Shown one piece after another: positions 35,700 through 43,904 of a DNA stretch of 64,000 bases. The DNA lies in the NCBI RefSeq assembly GCF_003337375.1, contig NZ_QPJD01000006.1:326036-390035 (forward strand). The letters run 5' to 3'. The first letter of the stretch is position 1, and every line of letters begins with the position of its first letter. The notes under the pieces are model-generated. The model had not been told where the DNA came from and did no database searches. It was given only the letters and a program-made list of their open reading frames with translations. Source of the stretch: Paenibacillus prosopidis. Its GTDB lineage: Bacteria > Bacillota > Bacilli > Paenibacillales > Paenibacillaceae. A program made the translations under genes and the position numbers.

Positions 35700-37120
35700 G
35701 TTACATAATCAAGTCGAGAAAGCTTCTTGCCTTCAGGCATGGGATGAATCGGCTTAGGACAAGTGCTGTCTTTAGACAGACTAATTGTCCTACATCTCTA
35801 CTGTTCTTGAATAGTTCAGGGGTCACTGAAACCATTTATGACACCAGCCTTTTAATACGAACATTTGTTTGGTATAATTCTCGTGAAGGAGGTGAATAGA
35901 TGCAAACCGTAACCGTTCAGATTCGCATATTTCCTAGCCATCCCGCATTGTTGCGTGAACATGGCGAAGCCTATATCTTAGCCGTGAACCAACTCACTCT
36001 GCAAGCTGAACGAGCAGGATCATTCCCCAAGCTAACATCAAAAGATATTGAAGCGAAGCTGCCTTCAGCGGTACGGAATCAAGTCATTCGCGATGCAAGA
36101 AGCATACATAAGAAGACGAATAAGCAAGGGAAACGTCCTATATTAAGACGTAGAGCCTACTACGTGAACAATCAAAACTATTCGATTGACGGCAACATCG
36201 TCGCATTTCCGATCATGATGGATGGGAAAGTACAGCGGCTCAGGGTCGCATCCCGTATGACCGAACGAGAGAATAACATTCTTGCAAGCGGAAAACTTGG
36301 ACTCTTGAAGGCCGTGGAGAAATCGGGCAAATGGTACATTCAAATATCTGTCGAAATACAAACCGGAAAAACGAACGGCGATGCAACAATGGGTATTGAT
36401 CTTGGATTGAAAGTGCCGGCAGTCGTTGTCACATCATCAGGCAAAACCAAGTTTGTCGGCAATGGCAGACAAAACAAGTACATTCGCCGAAAGTACAAAG
36501 CGCGTCGGCGGAGGATGGGCAAGCTCAAAAAGCTGTCTGCCATCCGTAAGCAAGAAAATAAGGAACACCGCTACATGAAAGACCAAAACCACAAAATTAG
36601 CCGAAAGATAGTGAACATGGCGATAGAAGAGCAAGTTTTGGTCATCAAGATCGAGAGACTGACGAACATACGCCAAACGACAAGAACAAGTCGTAAAAAC
36701 GCCAAAAACCTGCACAACTGGTCGTTCTATCAATTGCAAATGTTTATCGCATACAAAGCAGCATTAGCAGGTATTCGGGTTGTGGAGGTGAATCCTGCCT
36801 ATACCTCTCAAACTTGCCCCCTATGCGGGAAGCGAAACAAAGCCATTGACCGAACCTATAGGTGTTCATGCGGGTTCCACGCACATCGAGACCGGGTTGG
36901 CGCAATCAACATTAAGCGTCAACCCATTGGGCGGAAGTCAAAGCAAAGCTTTGACGTGCCTTTGGCAGATGGTAACAGTCTGTCAGCCTAAGATGCTATA
37001 TGCACTGTCTTAGGACGGGCTGATGGCACAGCCCTGAACTTGGCAGTTGTCCAAACCGGAAACGGACTGCGGACGCACCAACTAGCCAAGAATCCCACGT
37101 CTTTAGCCGTGTGGAGTGTC
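35700..37120 (+). mobile_element. IS1341-type (IS200/IS605 superfamily) element carrying tnpB only
   Basis: The left end has two hairpins: CTTGCC/GGCATG-like near 35727-35741, and AGGACAA/TTGTCCT (35756-35762, 35785-35791) enclosing CTGTC/GACAG. The right end shows the family pattern CCCACG..CGTGTGG followed by AGTGTCAA, ending near 37120. No tnpA is present. The element separates the flavoprotein gene from the MMPL gene; closing the gap would leave about 25 bases between them. Exact boundaries are uncertain by a few bases because these elements make no target duplication. Confidence 0.8.
35900..36991 (+). CDS. tnpB: TnpB RNA-guided nuclease
   Basis: 363 residues, a compact TnpB. The RuvC catalytic residues are all present: D167 (MGIDLG), E252 (IKIERL) and D331 (HRDRVGAINI). 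The zinc finger between the last two has C306, C309, C322 and C324. AAGGAGGTG lies eight bases before ATG 35900, and TATAAT about 25 bases upstream. TnpB proteins cut DNA next to a short target-adjacent motif using a guide RNA derived from the element's right end, which favours retention of the element. It looks intact and probably active. Confidence 0.92.
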   Translation: MQTVTVQIRIFPSHPALLREHGEAYILAVNQLTLQAERAGSFPKLTSKDIEAKLPSAVRNQVIRDARSIHKKTNKQGKRPILRRRAYYVNNQNYSIDGNIVAFPIMMDGKVQRLRVASRMTERENNILASGKLGLLKAVEKSGKWYIQISVEIQTGKTNGDATMGIDLGLKVPAVVVTSSGKTKFVGNGRQNKYIRRKYKARRRRMGKLKKLSAIRKQENKEHRYMKDQNHKISRKIVNMAIEEQVLVIKIERLTNIRQTTRTSRKNAKNLHNWSFYQLQMFIAYKAALAGIRVVEVNPAYTSQTCPLCGKRNKAIDRTYRCSCGFHAHRDRVGAINIKRQPIGRKSKQSFDVPLADGNSLSA

Positions 37121-37138
37121 AAAACAGGTTAAGGAGCG
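36900..37138 (+). ncRNA. Predicted TnpB guide RNA (omega/reRNA) with downstream guide
   Basis: In this family the guide RNA overlaps the tnpB 3' end and the right end. The 130 bases after the stop fold as GGGCTG/CAGCCC (37017-37034) and CACG/CGTG near the end. If the element ends at AGTGTCAA, the guide is the flanking sequence beginning AACAGGTTAAGG at about 37121, which is the ribosome-site region of the MMPL gene. Position is inferred from family knowledge. Confidence 0.5.
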
Positions 37139-37145
37139 CGAAGTT

Positions 37146-39290
37146 ATGGGATATGAAAAGCTCGTTCTTATCTCCTTCCGTTATCCGAAAAGCATGATCC
37201 TATTATGGATCATGCTGTTTGTCCTGTTCGGGGCTAACGCGCCTAAGCTGGATTCCGTCTTGAAGGATCACGGGCTATATCCGGATGGTGATTATGCTAA
37301 GGTTCAGCAAATCCTTGCCTCCGATTTCGGCATCCCGAAGGATCCGGTCATGCTGTTGTTTGAGAGAGAAGAGGCTGTCACCGAAGCGCAATTCCATAGG
37401 TTCATTCGGCAAACGATGCTTAAGGTGCAGGGGATTGATGGCCTGAGCAGGGTCATCTCGCCGCTTGCGAGACCGGACATGATGGAAGGCCGCTATGCCT
37501 TTGCGTTTCTTGCCTTTTCCTATCCATCCTATAAAATGAAGCCGATAATTGAACAGCTGGAACAACGCTTGCCGTACCATAACCATATTTCGGTAAAAAT
37601 GACGGGGAAATCCGTCGTCCAAACGGATGTGAACCGGGCTAGCCATCATGATCTGGCACAAGCGGAGCTTATCGGAATACCAATCGCCTTCCTTATATTG
37701 TGGCTCGCTTTCGGAAGCATCGTTGCCGCTATGCTTCCCGTTGTTATCGGGGTCGTTGGCGTATCGATTACGATGGGAGCCATGTATGAACTAGGAACTA
37801 AAATTGAGTTATCCAACTTTGTATTGAACGTAATCCCTATGGTTGGGCTGGCTCTCAGCATCGATTTTGCGCTCATGCTCGTCAGCCGTTTTCGTGAGGA
37901 GTTAGGGAGGAGCGCAGCCAAGCAGGCATTATCGACAACAATGAAGACCGCCGGGAGGGCGGTCCTATTTTCAGCGGCGGCTGTTTTTCTCGGCTTGCTT
38001 GGCTTTGTATGGATTCCGCTGCCGATGTTTTCATCCATTGCTCTTGGAGCGATGACGGTATTGGCAGTTTCGGTGCTGTTAACGTTCACGCTGCTTCCAG
38101 CACTCTTTGCTGTTTTGTTTCCTGCCATTCAAGGAGATATAAGCTCTTCGCATGCAAGAAGCAAATCATCGGCGTGGTATGCCATGTCCCGCTTTGTGAT
38201 GAAGAGATCCGTCGTAATGGGACTGTTGGCGGCGTTAATGTTAATCGTTTGTTTACAGCCGCTTAGCAGGATGAAGGTAGCCATTCCGGATGCCACGTCC
38301 CTGCCGCAAGCCTATAATTCCCGCTTGGCGGCGGAAGCGTATCGCAACCATTTTGAATCCCCTGGGGCTTCACAAGTTTATCTCATCGCTCAGGGGAAAG
38401 CCTTATTCATGAATAAAGAGGATTGGGTCAATGCCTATGCGCTCGTTCGGCGGTTAGAGAGCGACTCTGGCGTGCTGCAGGTCGATTCCGTTTTTTCCGG
38501 CTTGCGGATGTCGCCCGGTCAATTGCAGGAGATCGTTCAGAAGCCGCTCTTAAAAAAGAAATATGAGCCTGCGCTTCGGCCATTCGTTCAAAATGACAGC
38601 ATGTTAATTAAGGTGAAGATTAGGGGCGAACCTTCCTCGAAGGAAGCGATGAGCTGGGTTGAAAACTGGGGAAAACAGGGACAATCGTCGAAAATGTCCT
38701 TTCTGGTCGGCGGTGAAGCAAAGGTTCAGCAGGAGGTGTTCGATGCGGTTTTTGATAACCTGGGATATGTGTTCTTGTTTATATTTGTATCGAATTTCAT
38801 CATGCTGTTGGCCGCATTCCGATCCGTTCTCATCGCTTTCAAAACGATCGTGATGAACCTTTTAAGCCTGGGGGCATCGTTCGGCATTTTGGCATGGCTG
38901 TTCGAGGGGGGACGCCTTGGCATGGAACCCGGCAGCATCGCTATTATGATTCCCGTCTTTATTTTCGGACTCGTATTTGGCATAAGTGTGGATTATGGAG
39001 TGTTTCTTGTATCGCGAATGTACGAGGTGTACCGCCAAACGCAAAACAATGAACTCGCAGTGCTGACAGGACTGGCTTCGAGCAGCAAAATCATAACCGC
39101 TGCAGCTGCCATCATGATTGCGGTAACGGCTCCGTTTGCTTTTGGCGAGGTAGTCGGGGTAAAGCAGCTTGGAGTCGGCATTGCAGCGGCGATTTTCATT
39201 GATGCAACTATTGTGAGAATGATTTTGGTGCCAGCCTTAATGAGCATGCTCGGCAAATGGAACTGGTGGGCACCGCGATGGCTTAAATAA
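37146..39290 (+). CDS. MMPL/RND-family transporter of the PKS cluster
   Basis: 714 residues with twelve predicted membrane segments in two similar halves, each with a large extracytoplasmic loop. Each half carries the family motif in its membrane block: LSIDFALMLVSRFREE (about 245) and GISVDYGVFLVSRMYE (about 615). AAGGAG at 37131-37136 selects ATG 37146; a GTG at 37116 lies inside the transposon end. MMPL proteins export lipids or hydrophobic small molecules, so it likely moves the polyketide product. The TnpB element may have cut it off from the operon promoter. Confidence 0.88.
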   Translation: MGYEKLVLISFRYPKSMILLWIMLFVLFGANAPKLDSVLKDHGLYPDGDYAKVQQILASDFGIPKDPVMLLFEREEAVTEAQFHRFIRQTMLKVQGIDGLSRVISPLARPDMMEGRYAFAFLAFSYPSYKMKPIIEQLEQRLPYHNHISVKMTGKSVVQTDVNRASHHDLAQAELIGIPIAFLILWLAFGSIVAAMLPVVIGVVGVSITMGAMYELGTKIELSNFVLNVIPMVGLALSIDFALMLVSRFREELGRSAAKQALSTTMKTAGRAVLFSAAAVFLGLLGFVWIPLPMFSSIALGAMTVLAVSVLLTFTLLPALFAVLFPAIQGDISSSHARSKSSAWYAMSRFVMKRSVVMGLLAALMLIVCLQPLSRMKVAIPDATSLPQAYNSRLAAEAYRNHFESPGASQVYLIAQGKALFMNKEDWVNAYALVRRLESDSGVLQVDSVFSGLRMSPGQLQEIVQKPLLKKKYEPALRPFVQNDSMLIKVKIRGEPSSKEAMSWVENWGKQGQSSKMSFLVGGEAKVQQEVFDAVFDNLGYVFLFIFVSNFIMLLAAFRSVLIAFKTIVMNLLSLGASFGILAWLFEGGRLGMEPGSIAIMIPVFIFGLVFGISVDYGVFLVSRMYEVYRQTQNNELAVLTGLASSSKIITAAAAIMIAVTAPFAFGEVVGVKQLGVGIAAAIFIDATIVRMILVPALMSMLGKWNWWAPRWLK

Positions 39291-39320
39291 GAATGGCTTA
39301 AATAAGCCGTCTCGAAAAAA

Positions 39321-39362
39321 AAGGCTCCTCCTGCGTCACTTGACGCCTGGAGCAGCCTTTGT
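39321..39362. terminator. Bidirectional terminator between MMPL and ParB-like genes
   Basis: AAGGCTCCTCCTGCGTCA pairs imperfectly with TGACGCCTGGAGCAGCCTT; an A-run precedes it and TTTGTTTTAATTTT follows, so it can serve both convergent genes. Confidence 0.7.
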
Positions 39363-39363
39363 T

Positions 39364-40437
39364 TTAATTTTCCGTCGCAGAAGCAGAGAAGGAAGTGGTC
39401 TTCGCCAGCTCGCGAACCGTTTTCCACTCCGCCAAATGCTTCTCCAGGTTTTCGATAAGCGAGTCGACGCTTTGCGTAAAGCTAACTTGATCACTAGAAT
39501 GTACAGCTTCGAGAGATTGCAGCACCTCAGTCGTCAAAGAGCTTTCCACGGGGAGAACGGAAGCCAGCTTCTGCAGCTTAAGCACGATTGGAACGGCACC
39601 AGTTGTGATCCGTTCAGCCTCTTGCTGCTCCTGTCCAAGCTCCTGCGTGACTTGCTGTTCCTCCTGCTTTGCTTGCCTGCCGGCTTTCGCAGTTGGCTTC
39701 GGCTCCGCCGCAGGTTTGGACCGTTCCGCTTTATTTTGCTCATAGGTTGACCAGGTTTCGATAAGTCCGCTTCCTGTTTTGAAGAGAAGCTTGTCCTTCG
39801 TGCTGTCCGTGATCGTCTTGTCCTTGAACAGCTTGGCGATCTTCTTCACGTCGCTTACAGGCAGCTCGTCTCTTGCTACGATGAGCGCCAGCGGATCGCG
39901 GTGCTCGATTGGCAAGTCCTTCAAAGGCAGCAGCTGATCCTCCGTCAGCTTGTCCTTCTTGATTTCGGTACCGCTGACGATCAGCTTCTTGACCGCGTTG
40001 CCGAACTTCAGCAGCTCGCATTTGTTCTTAATGTATGATTCCGGCTTGCCGAGCTTGCCAGAGAGGAATTTGGTGGAGCTTCTGAACTTTGGATCATTCA
40101 GCAATTTATGGAAAGCTTCCGCCTCCTCGATGGGGGAGAAGCCCTCGCGCGTTAAATTTTCCGCGATTTGCTCCAGATATATTTCCATTTCGTCCGTAAC
40201 GTTCGATACGATGCACGGAATCGTTGGGCGTCCGAGCATTTTGCTAGCTTTATAGCGGCGGTTTCCGTAAATGATTTTATATCGTCCGCTGCCCGTCGTT
40301 CTCACTTTAATCGGTGATAGAAGGCCGAGCGCTTCGATGCTTTTCATTAATTCCTGCAGCGCTTCCTCGTCAAACTGATATCTGGGCTGGTCCGTATCCT
40401 CGTCAATTAAATCCGTTGCGATTTCAATAATGTCCAT
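39364..40437 (-). CDS. Orphan ParB/Spo0J-family protein
   Basis: 357 residues. The N-terminal ParB domain has the box QPRYQFDEEALQELMKSI and the nucleotide-loop region IIYGNRRYKAS at about 58-64, where chromosomal ParB has GERRYRA. The HTH region contains ENLTREGFSPIEEAEAF and SYIKNKCELLKFG. The last 120 residues are a variable Lys/Gln-rich linker and a helical tail. No parA is adjacent, and no parS-like 16-base palindrome was noticed. It may be a plasmid- or phage-derived partition gene, or a ParB-fold transcription factor. The Glu-to-Asn change in the CTP box is notable. Confidence 0.82.
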   Translation of the reverse strand: MDIIEIATDLIDEDTDQPRYQFDEEALQELMKSIEALGLLSPIKVRTTGSGRYKIIYGNRRYKASKMLGRPTIPCIVSNVTDEMEIYLEQIAENLTREGFSPIEEAEAFHKLLNDPKFRSSTKFLSGKLGKPESYIKNKCELLKFGNAVKKLIVSGTEIKKDKLTEDQLLPLKDLPIEHRDPLALIVARDELPVSDVKKIAKLFKDKTITDSTKDKLLFKTGSGLIETWSTYEQNKAERSKPAAEPKPTAKAGRQAKQEEQQVTQELGQEQQEAERITTGAVPIVLKLQKLASVLPVESSLTTEVLQSLEAVHSSDQVSFTQSVDSLIENLEKHLAEWKTVRELAKTTSFSASATEN

Positions 40438-40571
40438 TTGATTTCTCCTATCGTTCGATTAGCGATTCGGATTAAGCGTCCGATGGGGACCTATCTATTA
40501 TATCTTATCGAGTCTACTTGAGGAAATGATTGGAGTCTCGTGCAAAATAAGTTACATTTATTGTATGGCGA

Positions 40572-40591
40572 TTACTAACGCGGGTTAGTAA
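40572..40591. promoter_or_regulatory. Perfect inverted repeat, candidate operator
   Basis: TTACTAAC and GTTAGTAA flank GCGG, 12 bases before the ribosome site of the AAC(3)-like gene. Position and symmetry suit a TetR- or MarR-type repressor site; no candidate repressor is adjacent. Confidence 0.5.
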
Positions 40592-40615
40592 ATAGATTAT
40601 TTAGGAGGGATCGAT

Positions 40616-41422
40616 GTGGAAGAGGTGAAAGGGGATCTAATTACTTCCGAAACTTTAAAAGCGGATTTTAGATCTCTTGGTATAATACCGGAGATGACTG
40701 TTATATTGCATTCCTCCATGAAGGCATTGGGCGGTTGGGTGGTTGGCGGGCCGGTCGCTGTCATTTTGGCGTTGGAAGATTGTCTAGCCAGTAAAGGAAC
40801 GCTGGTTATGCCGACACAAACATCTGATTTATCGGATCCGGCAAACTGGAGATATCCACCGGTCAGAGAGTCATGGTGGGAGCTGATCAGGGAGACGATG
40901 CCAGCATTTGATGCTGACCTCATTCCGTGCAGGGGAATGGGGATTATTCCTGAATGCTTTAGAAAACAAAAGGGAGTCGTAAGAAGTAATCACCCTCAGG
41001 TTTCTTTTGCCGCATGGGGCTCTCAAAAAGATCATATCGTCGCCAATCATAGCTTGGAGAACAGCTTGGGTGAAAATTCCCCTTTAGCTAGACTGTACGA
41101 AGCAGAGGGATGGGTTCTATTGCTCGGCGTAGGTCATAGCAGCAATACCTCTATCCATTTGGCGGAATACCGGGCGGACTATGCCGGGAAAACAGAAGTA
41201 AACAATAAGGCGCCTATTTTTATAAATGGTCAGAAGAAATGGGCTGATTTTAAAGATGTTAATGTGGATTCATGTGATTTTGAACTGATAGGTGCAGCCT
41301 TCGAACGAGATACGAGTTACACTCGAAGAGGGAAGGTTGCAAATGCAGATGCTTTACTGATGCCTGTTAAGGAATTAGTAGATTATGCGATAAAATGGAT
41401 GGAATCCAATCGAAGTAGCTAA
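40616..41422 (+). CDS. AAC(3)-family N-acetyltransferase (YokD-like)
   Basis: 268 residues of the aminoglycoside 3-N-acetyltransferase family. Visible features are VILHSSMKALGGWVVGGP near the N terminus, TLVMPTQTSDLSDPA, the SNHPQVSFAAWG segment, ENSPLARLYE, and LLLGVGHSSNTSIHLAEY. These form the acetyl-CoA and substrate site. GTG 40616 follows AGGAGGG; the out-of-frame ATG two bases earlier stops at once. Many chromosomal members, such as Bacillus YokD, do not confer clinical resistance, so the substrate is open. It heads a run of four modification-type genes. Confidence 0.88.
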   Translation: MEEVKGDLITSETLKADFRSLGIIPEMTVILHSSMKALGGWVVGGPVAVILALEDCLASKGTLVMPTQTSDLSDPANWRYPPVRESWWELIRETMPAFDADLIPCRGMGIIPECFRKQKGVVRSNHPQVSFAAWGSQKDHIVANHSLENSLGENSPLARLYEAEGWVLLLGVGHSSNTSIHLAEYRADYAGKTEVNNKAPIFINGQKKWADFKDVNVDSCDFELIGAAFERDTSYTRRGKVANADALLMPVKELVDYAIKWMESNRSS

Positions 41423-41449
41423 ATAGTAGAATTTAAAGTGAGGTATCAG

Positions 41450-41872
41450 ATGAAAAGAGTCGACGTATCCTACTCCTTAATTGTAGACGATTCAAAATCC
41501 AAAGTGCTGGCGGTGAAGAATAAAGATAATGGAACATGGTCACTTCCCGGCGGTGCGGTTGAAAAGGGAGAAACGTTAGAGCAAGCGGCCATAAGGGAAG
41601 CTAAAGAAGAAACCGGACTTGATGTTAAGGTTTTTGGGATCCTTGCAATTAATGAGTGTTTGTTTGAAAAGATAAACGAACATGTACTATTTATAACATT
41701 TCGGGCAGAAATCATTGGCGGGAAAGAACAAATTAATCGCCCCAATGAAATTACGGAAATCGCGTGGTTTGATATAGAGATAGCTGATGAATTAATGCCT
41801 TATTATAAAGGCGGGATCAAAAAACTGATAGACACCGATGGCATAACATACTTTGACCAAGGAAGAAATTAA
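41450..41872 (+). CDS. Nudix hydrolase
   Basis: 140 residues with a full Nudix box, GGAVEKGETLEQ followed by AAIREAKEETGL, which binds the metal for pyrophosphate hydrolysis. ATG 41450 is preferred to GTG 41438 because GTGAGG lies in the correct position before it. Its stop overlaps the following acetyltransferase start by one base (TAATG), so the two are coupled. Substrate unknown; MutT-like or ADP-ribose-like compounds are possible. Confidence 0.88.
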   Translation: MKRVDVSYSLIVDDSKSKVLAVKNKDNGTWSLPGGAVEKGETLEQAAIREAKEETGLDVKVFGILAINECLFEKINEHVLFITFRAEIIGGKEQINRPNEITEIAWFDIEIADELMPYYKGGIKKLIDTDGITYFDQGRN

Positions 41873-42384
41873 TGGAGACCAATATGAAATCCAACATAAT
41901 TTTCGAAGGAATTCAAGAAAAGCATCTGTCTAAAATAAGGGACATTTATAACTATTATGTATTAAATACTACGATTTCTTTTCACACAGAGGCACTGACA
42001 ATTAATGAAATTAGAGCAAGTGTGATGAATCAAAATGCCAAGTACAAATCTTACGTCATCGTAGAAGAAGAGTTGATTAAGGGATACATCTTGATAACCC
42101 AACATAAAAATAAACAAGCCTACGATGTCACAGCGGAAGTAACCATTTATTTAGATCCAAATCATCTTGGCGAAGGAATTGGAAGCGCAGCAATTCCGTT
42201 TGTAGAAGAAGCAGGACGAAATCATGGATTTCATGTATTGATAGCAACAATTTGTACAGAGAATGAAAGAAGCGCACGTCTATTTGAGAGACATGGCTAT
42301 ATAAAGTGTGCTCATTTCAAAGAGATAGGCTTTAAGTTCGGAAGAAGACTTGATATCGTAAGCTATCAGAAGATCATAGGTTAA
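41872..42384 (+). CDS. GNAT acetyltransferase, phosphinothricin-acetyltransferase-like
   Basis: 170 residues. The acetyl-CoA loop reads VTIYLDPNHLGEGIGSAAI, with the later TENERSARLFERHGYI and GFKFGRRLDIVSYQ, the order seen in Pat/Bar/MnaT proteins, where the tail forms part of the amino-acid analogue site. The start IQEKHLSKIRDIYNYYVLNT is also typical. It is translationally coupled to the Nudix gene. Likely detoxifies an amino-acid analogue such as methionine sulfone; resistance to phosphinothricin would need testing. Confidence 0.85.
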   Translation: METNMKSNIIFEGIQEKHLSKIRDIYNYYVLNTTISFHTEALTINEIRASVMNQNAKYKSYVIVEEELIKGYILITQHKNKQAYDVTAEVTIYLDPNHLGEGIGSAAIPFVEEAGRNHGFHVLIATICTENERSARLFERHGYIKCAHFKEIGFKFGRRLDIVSYQKIIG

Positions 42385-42405
42385 TATTTTATAGGAGTGA
42401 GGACG

Positions 42406-42891
42406 ATGGAACACTTTTTATTTAAGCAGCTGACTTTCGTACGGGGCCAAACCTTGAAAATGATGGAAGGTGTCACGGAAGAAATTGCAGACCGGATCCC
42501 GGAAGGATTCCGAAATACGATCCGCTGGCAGCTGGGCCATATCTATGTCGTCTTAGAACGGTTCGCCTTTCAATACGTGGGGCTTCCAATGCGTTTGCCA
42601 ACAGGTTTCAAGGAACAGTTTGAATATGGGACTTCACCGTTAAACACTCAAGTCTCCGTACTTGTCCCGACTCTCCAAGAGCTAGAAACCCTGTTAAAAG
42701 AACAGCAGGAGCGGATTCGAGAGGCTCTTGCTCACCGATTGCAGGAGAAAATCGTCCCGCCTTATACGACTTCTGCCGGAATGACCTTGGAAACGCCGGA
42801 ACAATTTCTCAGCTTCAACTTATATCATGAAGGCATGCACTTGAGCGTCATTAAACTTTATAAAACATTATTATCTAGGGGAATGCGGTAA
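42406..42891 (+). CDS. DinB-family protein
   Basis: 161 residues, a four-helix-bundle DinB/YfiT-type protein. The metal-binding histidines are in WQLGHIYV and NLYHEGMHLS. TAGGAG lies nine bases before ATG 42406. Family members act as damage-induced metal enzymes or as thiol (bacillithiol) transferases. Located 21 bases after the acetyltransferase, so probably in the same transcript and perhaps part of a detoxification group. Confidence 0.85.
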   Translation: MEHFLFKQLTFVRGQTLKMMEGVTEEIADRIPEGFRNTIRWQLGHIYVVLERFAFQYVGLPMRLPTGFKEQFEYGTSPLNTQVSVLVPTLQELETLLKEQQERIREALAHRLQEKIVPPYTTSAGMTLETPEQFLSFNLYHEGMHLSVIKLYKTLLSRGMR

Positions 42892-42962
42892 TCTATCAGA
42901 AATCAACCGGCCCGCACTTGAGCGTCTTGCCAAAGCGCTCAAGTGCTCGCGCCTGCTCATTT

Positions 42963-43841
42963 TTATACTCCGAAGCTAGACCAGTGCGTTGGGCGAGTGA
43001 GTGACGGCGGCAGCTTTGTGCCGGCATCTCCCTTCGCCGCGTTGATCTGGGCTTGGGTAAGAAAAATAGTTTCGGTGAGGTCGGCGCCTCTAAGGTCAGC
43101 GTCACGGAAGTCAGCCCCGATGAGGTCAGCCACTCTCAAGTCGGCGCCTCTAAGGTCAGCGGCAATAAGGTAGGCGCCTCTCAAATTGGCGCCTCTAAGA
43201 TCGGCACCTCTCAGTTTGGCACCAATAAGGTCGGCACCTCGACCGTAGGTTTTCCGACGATCTGAGGGACCCTTCATTGAGCGAAGAGCTTCAGCTCGCA
43301 CGAATTCACTGGTCCGCAGAAGCAGAGCATTAACATTTGCCCGGTGTGCTGCCACGTCCAGTTCCATGATTGATTTGGGATCGAGGCGGGTGAGGCGCTC
43401 CGTCTCATCGAGCGCCAAGCTGAGCGCATCGTGGATCGGACGGGCAGGCTGCAGCGTTAGCGCTTCCGTCAGATACCAGAGGAGCTCATGGAGTTGCCGT
43501 ATGGCTTTGAACACCTCAAACATTTGTTTCGCGGATTCTGGGGCTTGTATCCAGTCGCGGCCACCGAAAGTAACTTGAGAAACCTTTTGCCCCGCGCCAA
43601 AGCAGTCATAAACCGTGCAGCCGCGAAAGCCCCGCTGCCTGAGACTGTTGTGAACGCCGCAACGGAAGTCCGATTGCAGGTTTTGGCAGGGCTGCCCGGC
43701 ATCTTTATCGATTGCGAAGTCTGCTGAAGCGGCGAAGGGCAGTGCGACACAGCACAAGCCGAAGCAGTTCTCGCAGTCAGCTTGCAGACTAAGGCGACTA
43801 CTGTCAGGTAAAGCTCCAAAACTTCCATGATTCTCAAACAT
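42963..43841 (-). CDS. Pentapeptide-repeat protein with cysteine-rich N-terminal domain
   Basis: 292 residues. The first 90 residues hold CENCFGLCC, CQNLQSDFRC and GCTVYDCFGAG, eight closely spaced cysteines that could bind zinc or an iron-sulfur cluster. A helical middle region follows. Residues about 205-265 contain a dozen five-residue repeats of the type A(D/N)LRG, which build a right-handed beta-helix. ATG 43841 follows AGGAG on the minus strand; a six-codon extension is possible. Quinolone-resistance pentapeptide proteins mimic DNA, but this two-part architecture is known mainly from actinobacterial proteins and has no assigned function. Confidence 0.85.
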   Translation of the reverse strand: MFENHGSFGALPDSSRLSLQADCENCFGLCCVALPFAASADFAIDKDAGQPCQNLQSDFRCGVHNSLRQRGFRGCTVYDCFGAGQKVSQVTFGGRDWIQAPESAKQMFEVFKAIRQLHELLWYLTEALTLQPARPIHDALSLALDETERLTRLDPKSIMELDVAAHRANVNALLLRTSEFVRAEALRSMKGPSDRRKTYGRGADLIGAKLRGADLRGANLRGAYLIAADLRGADLRVADLIGADFRDADLRGADLTETIFLTQAQINAAKGDAGTKLPPSLTRPTHWSSFGV

Positions 43842-43904
43842 TGCGTGATCTCCTATCACTTTATTGTTTCCATACTATAACATCAAAACCAAAGGAGCAA
43901 AACG

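Noticed and set aside
37116..37145. Earlier GTG start for the MMPL transporter
   Set aside because: It lies within the TnpB element's right end; AAGGAG is placed for ATG 37146.
43053..43265. Plus-strand repetitive frame rich in KVGASK-type repeats
   Set aside because: It is the reverse complement of the pentapeptide repeats; the minus strand makes the real protein.
42963..43300. CRISPR-like regular repeat
   Set aside because: The periodicity is 15 bases and is coding (pentapeptide repeats); there are no spacers.
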